In this document: positions 42,616-51,615 of the stretch, piece after piece
How positions within the stretch are numbered: the stretch's first letter is position 1
How the letters are laid out: each line of letters starts with the position of its first letter
NCBI GenBank assembly: GCA_007693385.1
Contig: REDR01000028.1
Span: 1 to 64,000, forward strand
Source: Anaerolineaceae bacterium
GTDB lineage: Bacteria > Chloroflexota > Anaerolineae > Aggregatilineales > Phototrophicaceae
Direction of reading: 5' to 3'
Length of the DNA: 64,000 nucleotides
Program-made: the position numbers and the translations under genes
Notes under the pieces: generated by a model
What the model saw: the letters and a program-made list of their open reading frames with translations, nothing else
What the model was told of the DNA's origin: nothing
The model's database searches: none

Positions 42616-42828
42616 TTAGTCGAGTCTCACCACGTTGGCGGCCTGTTGACCTTTGGGGCCTTCGGTGAGTTCAAACTCGACGCGCTGACCTTCTTCTAAC
42701 GAGCGATAACCGCTCCCCTGAATGGCGGAATAGTGTACGAACACATCGCCGCCCTCGCCCTGACTGATAAAGCCAAAGCCCTTCTCGGCGTTGAACCACT
42801 TAACAACGCCCTCCACACGGTCTGACAT
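42616..42828 (-). CDS. Cold-shock protein
   Basis: A 70-residue CspA-type single-stranded RNA/DNA-binding protein: [19 protein letters not shown] (with RNP1 KGFGFI), [11 protein letters not shown] (RNP2), [26 protein letters not shown]. The residues used for nucleic-acid stacking (W, F, F, F, H, Y) are all present. It should act as an RNA chaperone in the cytoplasm. AGGAG lies 9 bases before the ATG; the longer reading frame upstream is untranslated leader. A strong promoter lies upstream and a terminator directly downstream, so it is monocistronic, with a leader of about 80 bases. Confidence 0.96.
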   Translation of the reverse strand: MSDRVEGVVKWFNAEKGFGFISQGEGGDVFVHYSAIQGSGYRSLEEGQRVEFELTEGPKGQQAANVVRLD

Positions 42829-42915
42829 ACTCAAAAACTCCTGTTGCTTTTTGTTGCGAAACGGAGACACCCCACCGCGTTGCTTTTGCCCCGTTTTGAG
42901 GATGAATCCATGCGT

Positions 42916-42945
42916 ATTTTAAGGGGATACTCATTTATTTGTCAA
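42916..42945 (-). promoter_or_regulatory. Sigma-70-type promoter of the cold-shock gene
   Basis: On the minus strand, a perfect TTGACA (complement of 42940-42945) is followed 18 bases later by TAAAAT (complement of 42916-42921). Transcription should begin near 42909, leaving an 80-base leader before the csp ATG. Confidence 0.75.
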
Positions 42946-43156
42946 GCAATTTGGGGCATTTTTAACGATCCTTCCGCGTTAGATGTTTGTCGGGGGGCAC
43001 GCGCCGGTATCCTATATATATGCGCCTACACCAATCCGCGCCCCCATGCGATAATTGCACCGTGTCGATTTTGCGGCGCGGACGGCAAGCTGATGACCGA
43101 ACTGAACGCACAGAATCACACCAACACACGATAAACACACGGGAGCGACAACCGCC
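42946..43156. other. Intergenic gap upstream of the deacetylase-like gene
   Basis: Together with the csp leader this is the longest gene-free stretch (about 330 bases from 42829). A TATATATA run (43014-43021) could serve as a -10 region for the plus-strand deacetylase-like gene. An open frame through 42844-43134 has no family resemblance, no ribosome site and crosses the csp leader, so I do not call it. No RNA gene was seen. Confidence 0.4.
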
Positions 43157-44224
43157 ATGAAAAAGCCGATCCTGACATTTGACAATCACCACCACGAAGC
43201 GCACGCGCCAACTATCGAGCAATTACACGGGCGCACCGTGCCTTATTTTGAATCGCCATCACGGATTGACGCCATCCGCGCCGCGTTGCAGGCTGATGGC
43301 TTGATCGACCTGCAACCGACACAGGCCGAAATTTCGGTTGATGAGCTGGCGCGGACGCACACCCGCGCCATGATCGCCCACATGCGCTATTTGAGCGAGA
43401 AAGCGCCGGAGTTAATCCGGCAGGACTTCGCCAGCTACGGGCTGGAGCATCTGCTGATGGGCGATGAATACTACTACGAGCAGATTTTCCCGACGCGGGT
43501 GATGCGCGGCTACAGCATCAACGAGAACCGGCGCGGCTTCCACATCTTCGACAACACCAGCCCCGTCGGGCCGGGCACATGGCCGGCGATCACCCATTCG
43601 GCGTCGGTGGCTTACGCTGGCGCTCATGCTCTGCTGGATGGCGAGCGCCGCGCTTATGCGCTGTGTCGTCCGCCCGGCCACCACGCCGGACGCGATTTCG
43701 CCGGTGGCTATTGCTTCTTCAACAACGCCGCCATCGCCGCCAACGCGCTCCGCCAGCGCGGGAAGATCGCGGTGCTAGACATCGACTATCATCACGGCAA
43801 CGGCACACAGGCCATCTTCTGGGATGACCCCGGCGTGCTGTTCATCTCCATCCATGCCGACCCCGGTCAGGAGTACCCGTATTATTGCGGCTGGCCGGAT
43901 GAGACCGGCGGCGTGGCGGCGGAAGGCTTGAACATCAACTATCCGCTACCATTCGGCACGGACGAAGCGCTATACACGCAGACGTTAGCGCGGGCGCTGG
44001 ACGACATCAGCGCGTACAATCCGGCGGCGCTGGTCGTCTCGCTGGGGTTCGACACACTGCACGATGACCCGATGGCGCAATTCGAGCTAACCATCAGCAG
44101 TTATGCGCGGCTGGGCGGCATGATTGACGCGCTGGGCTTGCCGACGCTGTACGTGCAGGAGGGCGGCTATCACGTCGATTCGCTGGGCGCGATGGCGGTC
44201 AGTTTCTTCGGAGGCATGGATTAA
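43157..44224 (+). CDS. Acetylpolyamine amidohydrolase-like deacetylase (HDAC superfamily)
   Basis: A 355-residue zinc amidohydrolase of the histone deacetylase superfamily. The active-site pair His175-His176 lies in RPPGHHAGRDFAGGYCFFNN, zinc ligands are Asp210 and His212 (DIDYHHGNGT) and Asp299 (LGFDTLHDDP), and the transition-state Tyr338 is in GGYHV. Spacing fits Mycoplana acetylpolyamine amidohydrolase, as does the insert FDNTSPVGPGTWPA (about 131-144). It probably removes acetyl groups from small polyamines or acylated amines rather than proteins. GGGAG precedes the ATG. Its stop overlaps the dusB start (TAATG), so the two are coupled. Confidence 0.9.
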   Translation: MKKPILTFDNHHHEAHAPTIEQLHGRTVPYFESPSRIDAIRAALQADGLIDLQPTQAEISVDELARTHTRAMIAHMRYLSEKAPELIRQDFASYGLEHLLMGDEYYYEQIFPTRVMRGYSINENRRGFHIFDNTSPVGPGTWPAITHSASVAYAGAHALLDGERRAYALCRPPGHHAGRDFAGGYCFFNNAAIAANALRQRGKIAVLDIDYHHGNGTQAIFWDDPGVLFISIHADPGQEYPYYCGWPDETGGVAAEGLNINYPLPFGTDEALYTQTLARALDDISAYNPAALVVSLGFDTLHDDPMAQFELTISSYARLGGMIDALGLPTLYVQEGGYHVDSLGAMAVSFFGGMD

Positions 44225-45240
44225 TGAGCGATAGTATCAGCGCGGATGTCGCGCTCAAGCCGGTGCGGATCGGCGATTTGACGATTGACCCGCCGCTTTT
44301 TCTCGCGCCGATGGCCGGACAGACCAACCACGCTTTCCGCATGTTGTGCCGCGAGAGTGGCGACTGCGGCATGGTCTGCACCGAACTCATCAGTTCCCAT
44401 GCGTTGCAGTACAAGAGTTCGCGCCATCGCACGCTGGAGATGTTCGACTGGCGGCCAGCGCAGGAAAGCCCGTTCGCCGTCCAGCTATTCGGCAACGATC
44501 CGGCGATGATGGCCGACGCCGCGCAGTTGGTGGTCGAATACGGCGCGGATGTAGTGGACATCAACATGGGATGCTGGGTGCCGAAGATCGCCAAAAAGTC
44601 ACGGGCGGGCGCGGCACTATTGCGCGATGTCTGCACCGCGACGGCGGTTGTACGGGCGGTGGTCGCGGCGGTGGATGTGCCGGTGACGGTCAAAATCCGT
44701 AGCGGCTGGGACGCGGACGAGCCGACCGGCGTCCCGTTTGCGCGGGCGGCGGAAGATGCCGGGGTCGCCGCCATCGCGATTCATGCGCGTTTCGCCACGC
44801 AAGCGCATCAGGGCGAAGCCGACTGGATGTGGATCAAGCGCGTCAAAGAGGCGGTGCGCCATATTCCGGTGATCGGCAACGGCGACGTGTGGACGGGCGC
44901 GGATGCCCGCCGCATGATGGCGCTGACCGGCTGTGATGGCGTGATGGTCGGGCGGGCGGCGATGGGCAATCCGTGGGTGTTCCGCCACATCGCGCACGAA
45001 ATCCGCACCGGCGAACGCCTGCCCGCGCCGCCGCCGCAAGTGATCGCACAGACCGCCATCCGGCAGGCGCGTTTGACACTGGAAACCACGCTATACGAAC
45101 CGATCAAGGCCATCCGCGAACTACGCGGGCAATTGCTGAAGTACGTCAGCGGCCTGCACGACGCCACCACCATCCGCGACGGCATCTGTAGCGCGGAGTC
45201 GCTGGCCGACATCGAACGCGCCTTCGCCCCTCTGTTATGA
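44224..45240 (+). CDS. dusB: tRNA-dihydrouridine synthase (DusB type)
   Basis: FMN-dependent enzyme that reduces uridine to dihydrouridine in tRNA. The 338-residue protein has APMAGQTNHAFRMLCRE, FAVQLFGNDPAMMADAA, and DINMGCWVPKIAKKSRAGAALLRD with the catalytic Cys; most family members have Pro where this has Trp directly after that Cys. It also has TVKIRSGWD, IAIHARFATQAHQGEADW, and PVIGNGDVWTGADARRMMALTGCDGVMVGRAAMGNPW. The C-terminal helical tRNA-binding domain is present (about 250-338). Translation is coupled to the upstream deacetylase gene. Confidence 0.95.
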   Translation: MSDSISADVALKPVRIGDLTIDPPLFLAPMAGQTNHAFRMLCRESGDCGMVCTELISSHALQYKSSRHRTLEMFDWRPAQESPFAVQLFGNDPAMMADAAQLVVEYGADVVDINMGCWVPKIAKKSRAGAALLRDVCTATAVVRAVVAAVDVPVTVKIRSGWDADEPTGVPFARAAEDAGVAAIAIHARFATQAHQGEADWMWIKRVKEAVRHIPVIGNGDVWTGADARRMMALTGCDGVMVGRAAMGNPWVFRHIAHEIRTGERLPAPPPQVIAQTAIRQARLTLETTLYEPIKAIRELRGQLLKYVSGLHDATTIRDGICSAESLADIERAFAPLL

Positions 45241-45364
45241 CCATCTGGAAATGGTGATAGCGTTCCGGCGTCTGTATCGTCTATGATGGGGCAATCCCTG
45301 ACGGGCACATCTCGCCCGCCGGATGCACGGACGAAAGCCATCAACACCAGAGAGATTATCGCTT

Positions 45365-46615
45365 ATGCTTCAACGCCTCAAACAGGCCGATCCACGCCTC
45401 ATCACCATCTTGCTGATCGTGTTCGTTCAGCTTGTGGGCGCGTCGATGGCGCTCCCGTTATTGCCGCTTCTGGCGCAACGCGAATTCACGCTATCGCCGG
45501 AGGCCATCACGCCGTTATTGGCGTCTTTCTTCGCGGCGCAATTCGTGGCCGGGCCGTTCATCGGCTGGCTGAGTGATCGCTACGGGCGCGTGCCGGTGCT
45601 GATCGTCAGCCAACTCGGGACGGTGGTCGCCTTCTTGATGCTGGTCTTCGCGCAATCCGTGCCGATACTGTATGCGTCGCGCATCTTCGACGGCATCACC
45701 GGCGGCAATATCATCGTGGCGCAAGCCTACATCACCGACATCTCCCCGCGAGAGAAGCGCACGGAGACGCTCGGGCTGTTGTTCGCGTCGTTCGGCGTTG
45801 GCTTCATCATCGGCCCGGCGCTGGGCGGTGTGCTGTCGTCGTTCATGGGGCCGCGCATCCCGTTTCTAGTGGCGGCGATAGCGGCGGCGATTGTGGTGGT
45901 GCTGACGTGGCGCAACCTCAACGAGACGCTGACGCCGGATCAACGCGCCGCCAACCGCCTCAAAGGGTCGGTTAGCCTGTCACCGATGGCGGTCTTGACC
46001 AATACGCCGTTGCTGGTCGTGCTGTCCATCGCCTTCGCCACGCAGATCGGGCTGGGCATGTTGCAGGCCACCTTCGCGCTATACGGCGAAAACGTGCTAT
46101 TCGTAGACATCAACCCGCGCTCTACCGACTTGAGCATCGGCCTGTTGCTGTCGATGGTGGGTGTCGGGCAGGTCTTCACGCAGTTGTTCTTGTTGCGGCG
46201 CATGGTGGCGCGTTTCGGTGAGGGCTGGCTGGTGGTGATCGGCAGTGTGTTGCGGGTGATCTCGCTGTACATGATCGCCGCTATCCCGTCGGCGCTATGG
46301 GTGGGCGCGGCTATTTTCCTGTTTGCGCTGGCGAGTGGCCTGCTGGTGCCGTCGTTGCAGACCGTGCTCACCAATACCGTCGATGATCGCTTTCGCGGCG
46401 GCGTGCTGGGGTTATTCCAGTCGGTGGCGAGTCTGGCGATCATCCTCTCGACATTCTACGGCGGGCGGATTTTTGCCGATAACCCGACGTTGCCCTTCTT
46501 GATCGGCGCGGCGTTGAATTTCGCGGTGATCTTTCCGGCGGTGGTCATCGTGATCTATCTGCGGCGGCAGAACGCGGAGATGGCGAGCGCGACGCATTCA
46601 CCAGCCGAACGATGA
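45365..46615 (+). CDS. MFS transporter (drug:H+ antiporter-1 type)
   Basis: A 416-residue major facilitator protein with twelve predicted membrane helices. The loop 2-3 motif is GWLSDRYGRVPVLIVSQLG (motif A), and RIFDGITGGNIIVAQAYITDISPREKR plus FGVGFIIGPALGGVLSSFMG are the B and C type motifs typical of TetA-like DHA1 exporters. Likely a proton-coupled exporter of small molecules; substrate unknown. The ATG is chosen after an AGAGAG at about 10 bases; an upstream in-frame start would add 14 polar residues. No regulator is adjacent. It is separated from dusB by 124 bases, so it has its own promoter. Confidence 0.93.
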   Translation: MLQRLKQADPRLITILLIVFVQLVGASMALPLLPLLAQREFTLSPEAITPLLASFFAAQFVAGPFIGWLSDRYGRVPVLIVSQLGTVVAFLMLVFAQSVPILYASRIFDGITGGNIIVAQAYITDISPREKRTETLGLLFASFGVGFIIGPALGGVLSSFMGPRIPFLVAAIAAAIVVVLTWRNLNETLTPDQRAANRLKGSVSLSPMAVLTNTPLLVVLSIAFATQIGLGMLQATFALYGENVLFVDINPRSTDLSIGLLLSMVGVGQVFTQLFLLRRMVARFGEGWLVVIGSVLRVISLYMIAAIPSALWVGAAIFLFALASGLLVPSLQTVLTNTVDDRFRGGVLGLFQSVASLAIILSTFYGGRIFADNPTLPFLIGAALNFAVIFPAVVIVIYLRRQNAEMASATHSPAER

Positions 46616-46656
46616 TCTGACGCGGGCGCAATCACACACTCAACGTTAATCTGTAG

Positions 46657-46677
46657 GGGCGTAGCCGTGCTACGCCC
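46657..46677. repeat. Intergenic hairpin, right-half copy
   Basis: A perfect 9-bp stem GGGCGTAGC / GCTACGCCC with a CGT loop, preceded by ATCTGTAG. It matches the right arm of the compound repeats. About 20 bases further on, CGCGCCCCTACG echoes the left arm in reversed order. It lies between the MFS and elp3 genes and has no T-run. Confidence 0.65.
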
Positions 46678-46773
46678 ACCCCCCGCAACCGATCCGCGCC
46701 CCTACGCCCGTTCAAAAGCGCGGCGTATTGTGCTAGAATCAAGCTAAAAGTGAGACGAGTTAGCCCAATCCCC

Positions 46774-48594
46774 ATGTACAATAATTTTGATTTACAAGCT
46801 GAACGCCAGCCCATTCTGGCGATACTGCGCGAAGTGATCGACGCCCCGCAAAAATTGCCGGTGGCCGCCTTCGATAAACTGGTACGCCGCCACCCGCGCC
46901 CCGCCGGTGGCCTGTTCAGCCGTAGCGACCTGATAAGCGCTTACCGGCAGATGGCGGGCACGCACGGCCTACCGCCGTTCGATCCGGTCATCGTGGAGCG
47001 CCTGCGCCGCAAGCCGATCCGTACCAGTTCCGGCGTGACGCCGGTCACGGTGTTGACCAAGCCGTTCCCGTGTCCGGGCGAATGTATCTTCTGCCCGAAT
47101 GATGTGCGGATGCCCAAAAGCTATCTGAGCGATGAGCCGGGCGCTCAGCGTGCGGAGCAAAACGGCTTCGACCCGTACTTGCAGACCTACACACGCCTAC
47201 AAGCGTATTACAATCTCGGCCATCCGACGGAGAAAATCGAGATCATCGTGCTGGGCGGTACGTGGTCTTTCTATCCCGAAACGTATCAAATCTGGTTCAT
47301 CAAGCGTATCTTCGACGCCCTGCACGACTTCGGCGACGGCGTGGACAATCGCCCGCAAGTTGAGGCGGCGCTGGCCGTCGGATCGCAACTGCACCCGCAG
47401 AATAACATCACCAATGTCACCGTGTACGGCGTCGATATGGGACGCTCCTATAATCAGGTGGTGCAGGACATCTACCGCGACGAGATGACCCGTTCTAAAG
47501 GCGTGGCACGCGCCATCGACGGCGGGCACCAGCGTTCACCGATTGATGAATTCGCCACATGGGAAGAACTGGAAGAAGCGCACCGCCGCAACGAATCCGC
47601 GCCGTGTCGGGCGGTGGGGCTGGTGGTGGAGACGCGCCCCGACCACATCGACACAGCGGAGGTGTTACGCGCCCGTCGTCTGGGATGCACCAAAGTGCAG
47701 ATCGGCTTCCAGAGCTTGAACGACGACGTGCTGGCGATCAACAAGCGCGGCCATGACGTGGCCGCCACGCGCCGCGCCGTCACGTTGCTACGCAAGGCCG
47801 GATTCAAGATTCACGCCCACTGGATGCCCAATCTGTACGGCTCGTCGCCGCAGATGGACATCGCCGACTATCGCAAGATGTTTGATGACCCCGACTTCCG
47901 CCCCGACGAGTTAAAAGTGTACCCGTGTTCGTTGATCGAAAGCGCGGAGTTGATGCAACGCTATCAAGACGGTAGCTGGCGGCCATACGATGAGGATGAA
48001 TTGCTGGATGTGCTGACCGCGTGCTTCATGTACACGCCGGAATATTGCCGCCTGACTCGCGTCATCCGCGATATCCCGGGCACCGATATTGTCGTCGGCA
48101 ATCAAAAGACCAACTTCCGGCAGATCGTGGAGAACAGATTGGCCGAACGTGGTCAGCGTAGCCCCGACATTCGCGCCCGCGAGATTCGCCAGCGTCGGGT
48201 GACGATGGACGATCTGACGCTGGATGTGATCCATTACACCGCCAATAGCGCCGATGAGGTGTTCCTGCAATTCATCACGGCGGAGCGCGACATCGCCGGA
48301 TTCTTGCGGCTGTCATTGCCCCACGCCGACGCCGCGCCACTCACGGCGGAGCTAACCGGCTGTGCCATGATCCGCGAAGTACACGTCTACGGGCAGGCGG
48401 TAGACATCGGCGCGAGCGTGCCCGGACGCGCCCAGCATCTCGGGCTGGGGTCACAGTTGATCGACCACGCGGCGCGGATCGCCGCCGAGCGCGGTTACAA
48501 GCGGCTGGCGGTCATCTCGTCGGTGGGCACACGCGAATATTATCGCGGGCGCGGCTTCACCGATGGGGCGCTGTATCAGATTCGGGCGCTTTAG
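46774..48594 (+). CDS. elp3: Elp3-type tRNA U34 modifying enzyme (radical SAM and GNAT)
   Basis: A 606-residue protein with the two-domain Elp3 layout. The radical SAM part (about 90-400) carries Cys100, Cys104 and Cys107 in PFPCPGECIFCPND, followed by LGGTWSFYPETYQIWFIK and GLVVETRPDHI, CTKVQIGFQSL and HWMPNLYGSSPQMD. The C-terminal GNAT part (about 455-606) has HLGLGSQLIDHAARIAAERGYKRLAVISS with the acetyl-CoA loop. Elp3 uses acetyl-CoA and SAM to start cm5U formation at wobble U34 of tRNA. It is rare in bacteria; the Dehalococcoides Elp3, also from Chloroflexota, has been studied structurally. The ATG is chosen over an upstream GTG. Its end overlaps the next convergent gene by 4 bases. Confidence 0.95.
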   Translation: MYNNFDLQAERQPILAILREVIDAPQKLPVAAFDKLVRRHPRPAGGLFSRSDLISAYRQMAGTHGLPPFDPVIVERLRRKPIRTSSGVTPVTVLTKPFPCPGECIFCPNDVRMPKSYLSDEPGAQRAEQNGFDPYLQTYTRLQAYYNLGHPTEKIEIIVLGGTWSFYPETYQIWFIKRIFDALHDFGDGVDNRPQVEAALAVGSQLHPQNNITNVTVYGVDMGRSYNQVVQDIYRDEMTRSKGVARAIDGGHQRSPIDEFATWEELEEAHRRNESAPCRAVGLVVETRPDHIDTAEVLRARRLGCTKVQIGFQSLNDDVLAINKRGHDVAATRRAVTLLRKAGFKIHAHWMPNLYGSSPQMDIADYRKMFDDPDFRPDELKVYPCSLIESAELMQRYQDGSWRPYDEDELLDVLTACFMYTPEYCRLTRVIRDIPGTDIVVGNQKTNFRQIVENRLAERGQRSPDIRAREIRQRRVTMDDLTLDVIHYTANSADEVFLQFITAERDIAGFLRLSLPHADAAPLTAELTGCAMIREVHVYGQAVDIGASVPGRAQHLGLGSQLIDHAARIAAERGYKRLAVISSVGTREYYRGRGFTDGALYQIRAL

Positions 48595-50711
48595 TCGTCC
48601 TTGACCATTGCGAAAACGGTGTTGCCACTGGCGACATACAGGATTTCGCGCCGGTTCTGGTCGGCGACCACCGCCACCGCCGAGACCAGCTCGAATAGCG
48701 ACTCATCCGGCGGGCGATAGCTGGCGCGGAAGTTACCGATCAGCGATGTCTCGAAGATGGTGCGCGTGTTGCGGCTGACCACATAGATACTCTGCGCGGT
48801 GACGGTATCATCAAGGAAGAACGTCTGCGCCGCGTTCAAGCGCTGGCTTTCCGGAAAGCTGGTATAGCCGAAGTTGACCTGTTGCGCGTTGAAGTGCTTG
48901 GTGGTGGTGCCGTCCGCCGTCAGGATGTAGATATTGCCGCCGCCGTCAATCTGTATATCAATCGGATTTTGCAGGGTGGGACGTGCCGGACCGCTAAAGT
49001 ATTCCGTCGGCGTGCTTCCGGTGAATGTGCCGCCGGATAGCGGATAGCGCCACACCTGCCCGCTCTGCGCTTCGGCATCCAGCAGATACAGCGTGCCATT
49101 CGTCCAGATGGTGAACGCCATCGGACGCCGCCATTGCTCCACGCCGTTCAAGCGCTCCGTGCGGCAATCCAGAAAGCGCACTTCGCATTGCACCAGAATG
49201 CCGTTGTCGGCCAGCGCGACGATGCGATCGGTATTCGGGCTGTAGGCGATGTCGATGATGTCGCCCATCAGGAAGCCGCCCGGCGATGCGCCGCGCCGCA
49301 TTTCCGGTATCGGGTAAAATCCGGCCTGCGAGCCTAGCCCATCACCGGTCAGCGTGATCTGGTAAACCTGCCCGTTGGCGGAATCCAGCGCGAACAGGTT
49401 ACGCCCCTGCGCGATGATGCGCGTTAGGCTGGCCGCCGGTATCGACTGGATGACGGTAGTCTGTAGGCGGGTGATGTCCTGCAAGCGGTCAGTCACCTGC
49501 TGGCCTTCGGCGCGGATGGCGGACACCTGTTGATCGCCGGGGCGCAACGCGCCGCAATCCTCTACTTTATCCTGCACATAGCCCCATGTTTCCAGAATGC
49601 GCTGGCGGTCACTGTTGGCGATCTGCGGGCTACGCGCCAACTCATAGCGGCTGTTGAGTTCTTGCAGGCAAATTTCAAATTCGCTCTCCTCTGTGCCACT
49701 CAACCACAACGCCATGACCATCGCCACCACAAAGACGGGGAGCATGACCACCGTGCCCATGCCCGCCGGTGAGGATAACCAGCGCTTTTGTTTTGAATCT
49801 TCCGGGCCGAAGTAACGGTTAATCATTTTTCCGAACACGCCAAACACCTTTCCAAACTGTAGCAGAAGCCGCCCCAGCGCCCGTTGACCGTGCCGCCATA
49901 GCACGCTGAAAACACTCGGACGCTTTTCACGCGGGCGGCTGACGGCGGGTGTGGTGGCTGTCTCGCGCTTTCTGCCGGAAAGTCCGGCGGTTGATTCAGC
50001 GACGGGCACATTCGGCGGGGTAGAGGCGGTGGGCGGCACGAATTCCGCCACCATCACCGCAAGCTGTAATTTCGCCAACTCTTTCAGGCTGACCAGCACC
50101 GTCGCCAGATCAACCGATACCAGCGCGTTGTCGATGCGCGGCGCGGTCATAGCCGCCAGATTCGCGTCACCGAAGGCCACCCGCGTGCCGTTGTTGACGC
50201 GGCATTGCGTCAGGTGGATGTCGGCTTCTGGCCGCACGCCAAGCGGCGGGCTGTACAGCGCGTCGTCGTCCGTCCAGTCGTCGGGGATGGTGCGCGTCTG
50301 GCCGTCACTGCGGAGCATGGCGACGTTCGCACCGCATCGCGCGATGATTAAATCCGCGCCGCGCAACACCGCACAGATCATGCTGGCTTCGTATTGCTTT
50401 TGTGGATTCTTCTGGTTGTAGTCGTATAGGTGGCGGTTGACCACCGCGAACAGATCGCGCAGACCGGCGGTGACACTGCCGCTACTGGCGAAATAGCGAT
50501 CCGCCGCCAGCGTCGATAGGCGCTCGTAGAAATTAGCGGGCGCGGCAGAGTCGCCGGACGGCGACACCATCACGAAGAAAGTATCGGCCTCGCGGCCTCG
50601 TGCGGCGCGGGCTGGTGCCGCTTCGCACAGTGTACCGGGCGGCGCGGTGTGAATCTGTCGCCCGCCCACCACGTATAGATAACCAATCAGGGACTCGAAC
50701 TCAAAAGCCAT
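48591..50711 (-). CDS. Membrane protein with degenerate PP2C-like head and beta-propeller tail
   Basis: About 706 residues. The cytoplasmic head (1-190) resembles PPM/PP2C phosphatases (FFVMVSPSGD; SVTAGLRDLFAVVNRHLYDYN; ASMICAVLRGADLIIARCGANVAMLRSDG; GTRVAFGDANLAAM), but the paired acidic metal ligands are mostly absent, so it is probably not a phosphatase. A linker follows, then one TM helix (GMGTVVMLPVFVVAMVMALWL, about 315-335). Outside lie a helical section (about 345-425) and NHL-type propeller blades (RIIAQGRNLFALDSANGQVYQI; PIDIQIDGGGNIYILTADG). The start codon is uncertain; ATGs 6 and 12 codons upstream exist. It may sense or couple an external signal to a kinase pathway, as inference. 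Confidence 0.7.
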   Translation of the reverse strand: MAFEFESLIGYLYVVGGRQIHTAPPGTLCEAAPARAARGREADTFFVMVSPSGDSAAPANFYERLSTLAADRYFASSGSVTAGLRDLFAVVNRHLYDYNQKNPQKQYEASMICAVLRGADLIIARCGANVAMLRSDGQTRTIPDDWTDDDALYSPPLGVRPEADIHLTQCRVNNGTRVAFGDANLAAMTAPRIDNALVSVDLATVLVSLKELAKLQLAVMVAEFVPPTASTPPNVPVAESTAGLSGRKRETATTPAVSRPREKRPSVFSVLWRHGQRALGRLLLQFGKVFGVFGKMINRYFGPEDSKQKRWLSSPAGMGTVVMLPVFVVAMVMALWLSGTEESEFEICLQELNSRYELARSPQIANSDRQRILETWGYVQDKVEDCGALRPGDQQVSAIRAEGQQVTDRLQDITRLQTTVIQSIPAASLTRIIAQGRNLFALDSANGQVYQITLTGDGLGSQAGFYPIPEMRRGASPGGFLMGDIIDIAYSPNTDRIVALADNGILVQCEVRFLDCRTERLNGVEQWRRPMAFTIWTNGTLYLLDAEAQSGQVWRYPLSGGTFTGSTPTEYFSGPARPTLQNPIDIQIDGGGNIYILTADGTTTKHFNAQQVNFGYTSFPESQRLNAAQTFFLDDTVTAQSIYVVSRNTRTIFETSLIGNFRASYRPPDESLFELVSAVAVVADQNRREILYVASGNTVFAMVKDD

Positions 50712-50779
50712 CGCATATCCGCCATCCATTGTCTTTAACGGTATCATTCAAGACGAAAAACCGCCGACTGTCAAGTAGA

Positions 50780-50897
50780 GGCGCAATACATTGCCCCCTG
50801 TGAACCCTGTCCGCGTGGGCGCAGTTCAGCGTGGGCGCGACGCATTGCGCCCCTACAGTCTAAACGAAAATCTGTAGGGGCGTGGCGTGCTACGCCC
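50780..50897. repeat. Compound intergenic hairpin repeat, fullest copy
   Basis: Three elements in line: GGCGCAATACATTGCCCC (50780-50797, degenerate stem); GGGCGCGACGCATTGCGCCC (50833-50852); GGGCGT..ACGCCC (50878-50897). The second and third are joined by CCCCTACAG, a 12-base A-rich spacer and CTGTAGGGG, which pair with each other. The linker and third hairpin are nearly identical to the copy at 15858-15893. No gene lies in 50712-50945. Confidence 0.7.
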
Positions 50898-50945
50898 TTT
50901 ATATATTGACATTATGGTTATTGCCAACAATCTGAAATGCGACTC

Positions 50946-51608
50946 TTACCCGTTGGCGGCGGGCGGCGGATCGTCGTCGTCGGGCTTCAAGCGCTGGCTC
51001 TGGTCGATGACACCACCGGCAAAACGGCTCTTGAGTTCTTCGACGCGGCGCTGTTCTTCAGCCACATAGCTGGCAAGCTGTCGCGGCGTGCGGATGGACT
51101 GCCCCCATTGCGCTGTCTCGTCGCTCATCACCTGCAATGCGCCCTCCGCGAACGCCCGCATACTGGCGCGATACGTCAGATCGGACATGGCCTCCAACGG
51201 CGAGAGCGCGTCGGCTTCCTCCATGTTGAGCTTGGCGGTCTCGTAAATGGCGATCAGGCGGTCCCACTGATACAGGTCGGCCAACGTACTCAGCGCCGCG
51301 CCCAATGCCGGAAGCAAAATCGCCAGAATGGACAACGTGCCCACCAGCAGATTCAGCCAGTCACAACTAGCGGGCGCATCAGCGACGGCGCAGGTCGCGC
51401 CATTGACGAAAGACGCCTGCACGATCAATCCAGCCAACGCCGCCGCGATACCTGTCGCCAGCGATAGCGACGCCCGCAAGCGGTTGACCTGACGGGCGGC
51501 GGCGCGATGCTTGGCGATGGCGCTGGCATAGTAATTCTTCTGGTCTTTGAGCGCGAACTTGTCGAACAACTCCGCACGGGCGACCATATCATCACGTTTC
51601 ATCTGCAT
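50946..51608 (-). CDS. SLATT-type two-TM membrane protein B
   Basis: A 220-residue protein with a polar N-terminal helix (FDKFALKDQKNYYASAIAKHRAAARQVNRLRA), two adjacent TM segments (about 46-66, LSLATGIAAALAGLIVQ; about 86-107, LLVGTLSILAILLPALGAALST), and a long C-terminal helical tail with the motif WDRLIAIYETAKLNMEEADAL, ending in an acidic tail. This is the layout of SLATT domains, two-TM effectors usually found with SMODS or SLOG sensors. The gene follows its relative by 7 bases, and GGAGG overlaps the upstream stop. No sensor or nucleotidyltransferase is next to it. The family call is from architecture and motif memory. Confidence 0.7.
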   Translation of the reverse strand: MQMKRDDMVARAELFDKFALKDQKNYYASAIAKHRAAARQVNRLRASLSLATGIAAALAGLIVQASFVNGATCAVADAPASCDWLNLLVGTLSILAILLPALGAALSTLADLYQWDRLIAIYETAKLNMEEADALSPLEAMSDLTYRASMRAFAEGALQVMSDETAQWGQSIRTPRQLASYVAEEQRRVEELKSRFAGGVIDQSQRLKPDDDDPPPAANG

Positions 51609-51615
51609 GATTGCG

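Noticed and set aside
42844-43134. A 96-codon plus-strand frame upstream of the deacetylase-like gene
   Set aside because: No ribosome site, no family pattern, and it runs across the cold-shock gene leader and promoter.
50690-50711. A GAGTTCGAGTCC-like string on the minus strand that recalls a tRNA T-arm
   Set aside because: It codes for the FEFES start of the membrane protein, and no acceptor, D or anticodon arms can be drawn around it.
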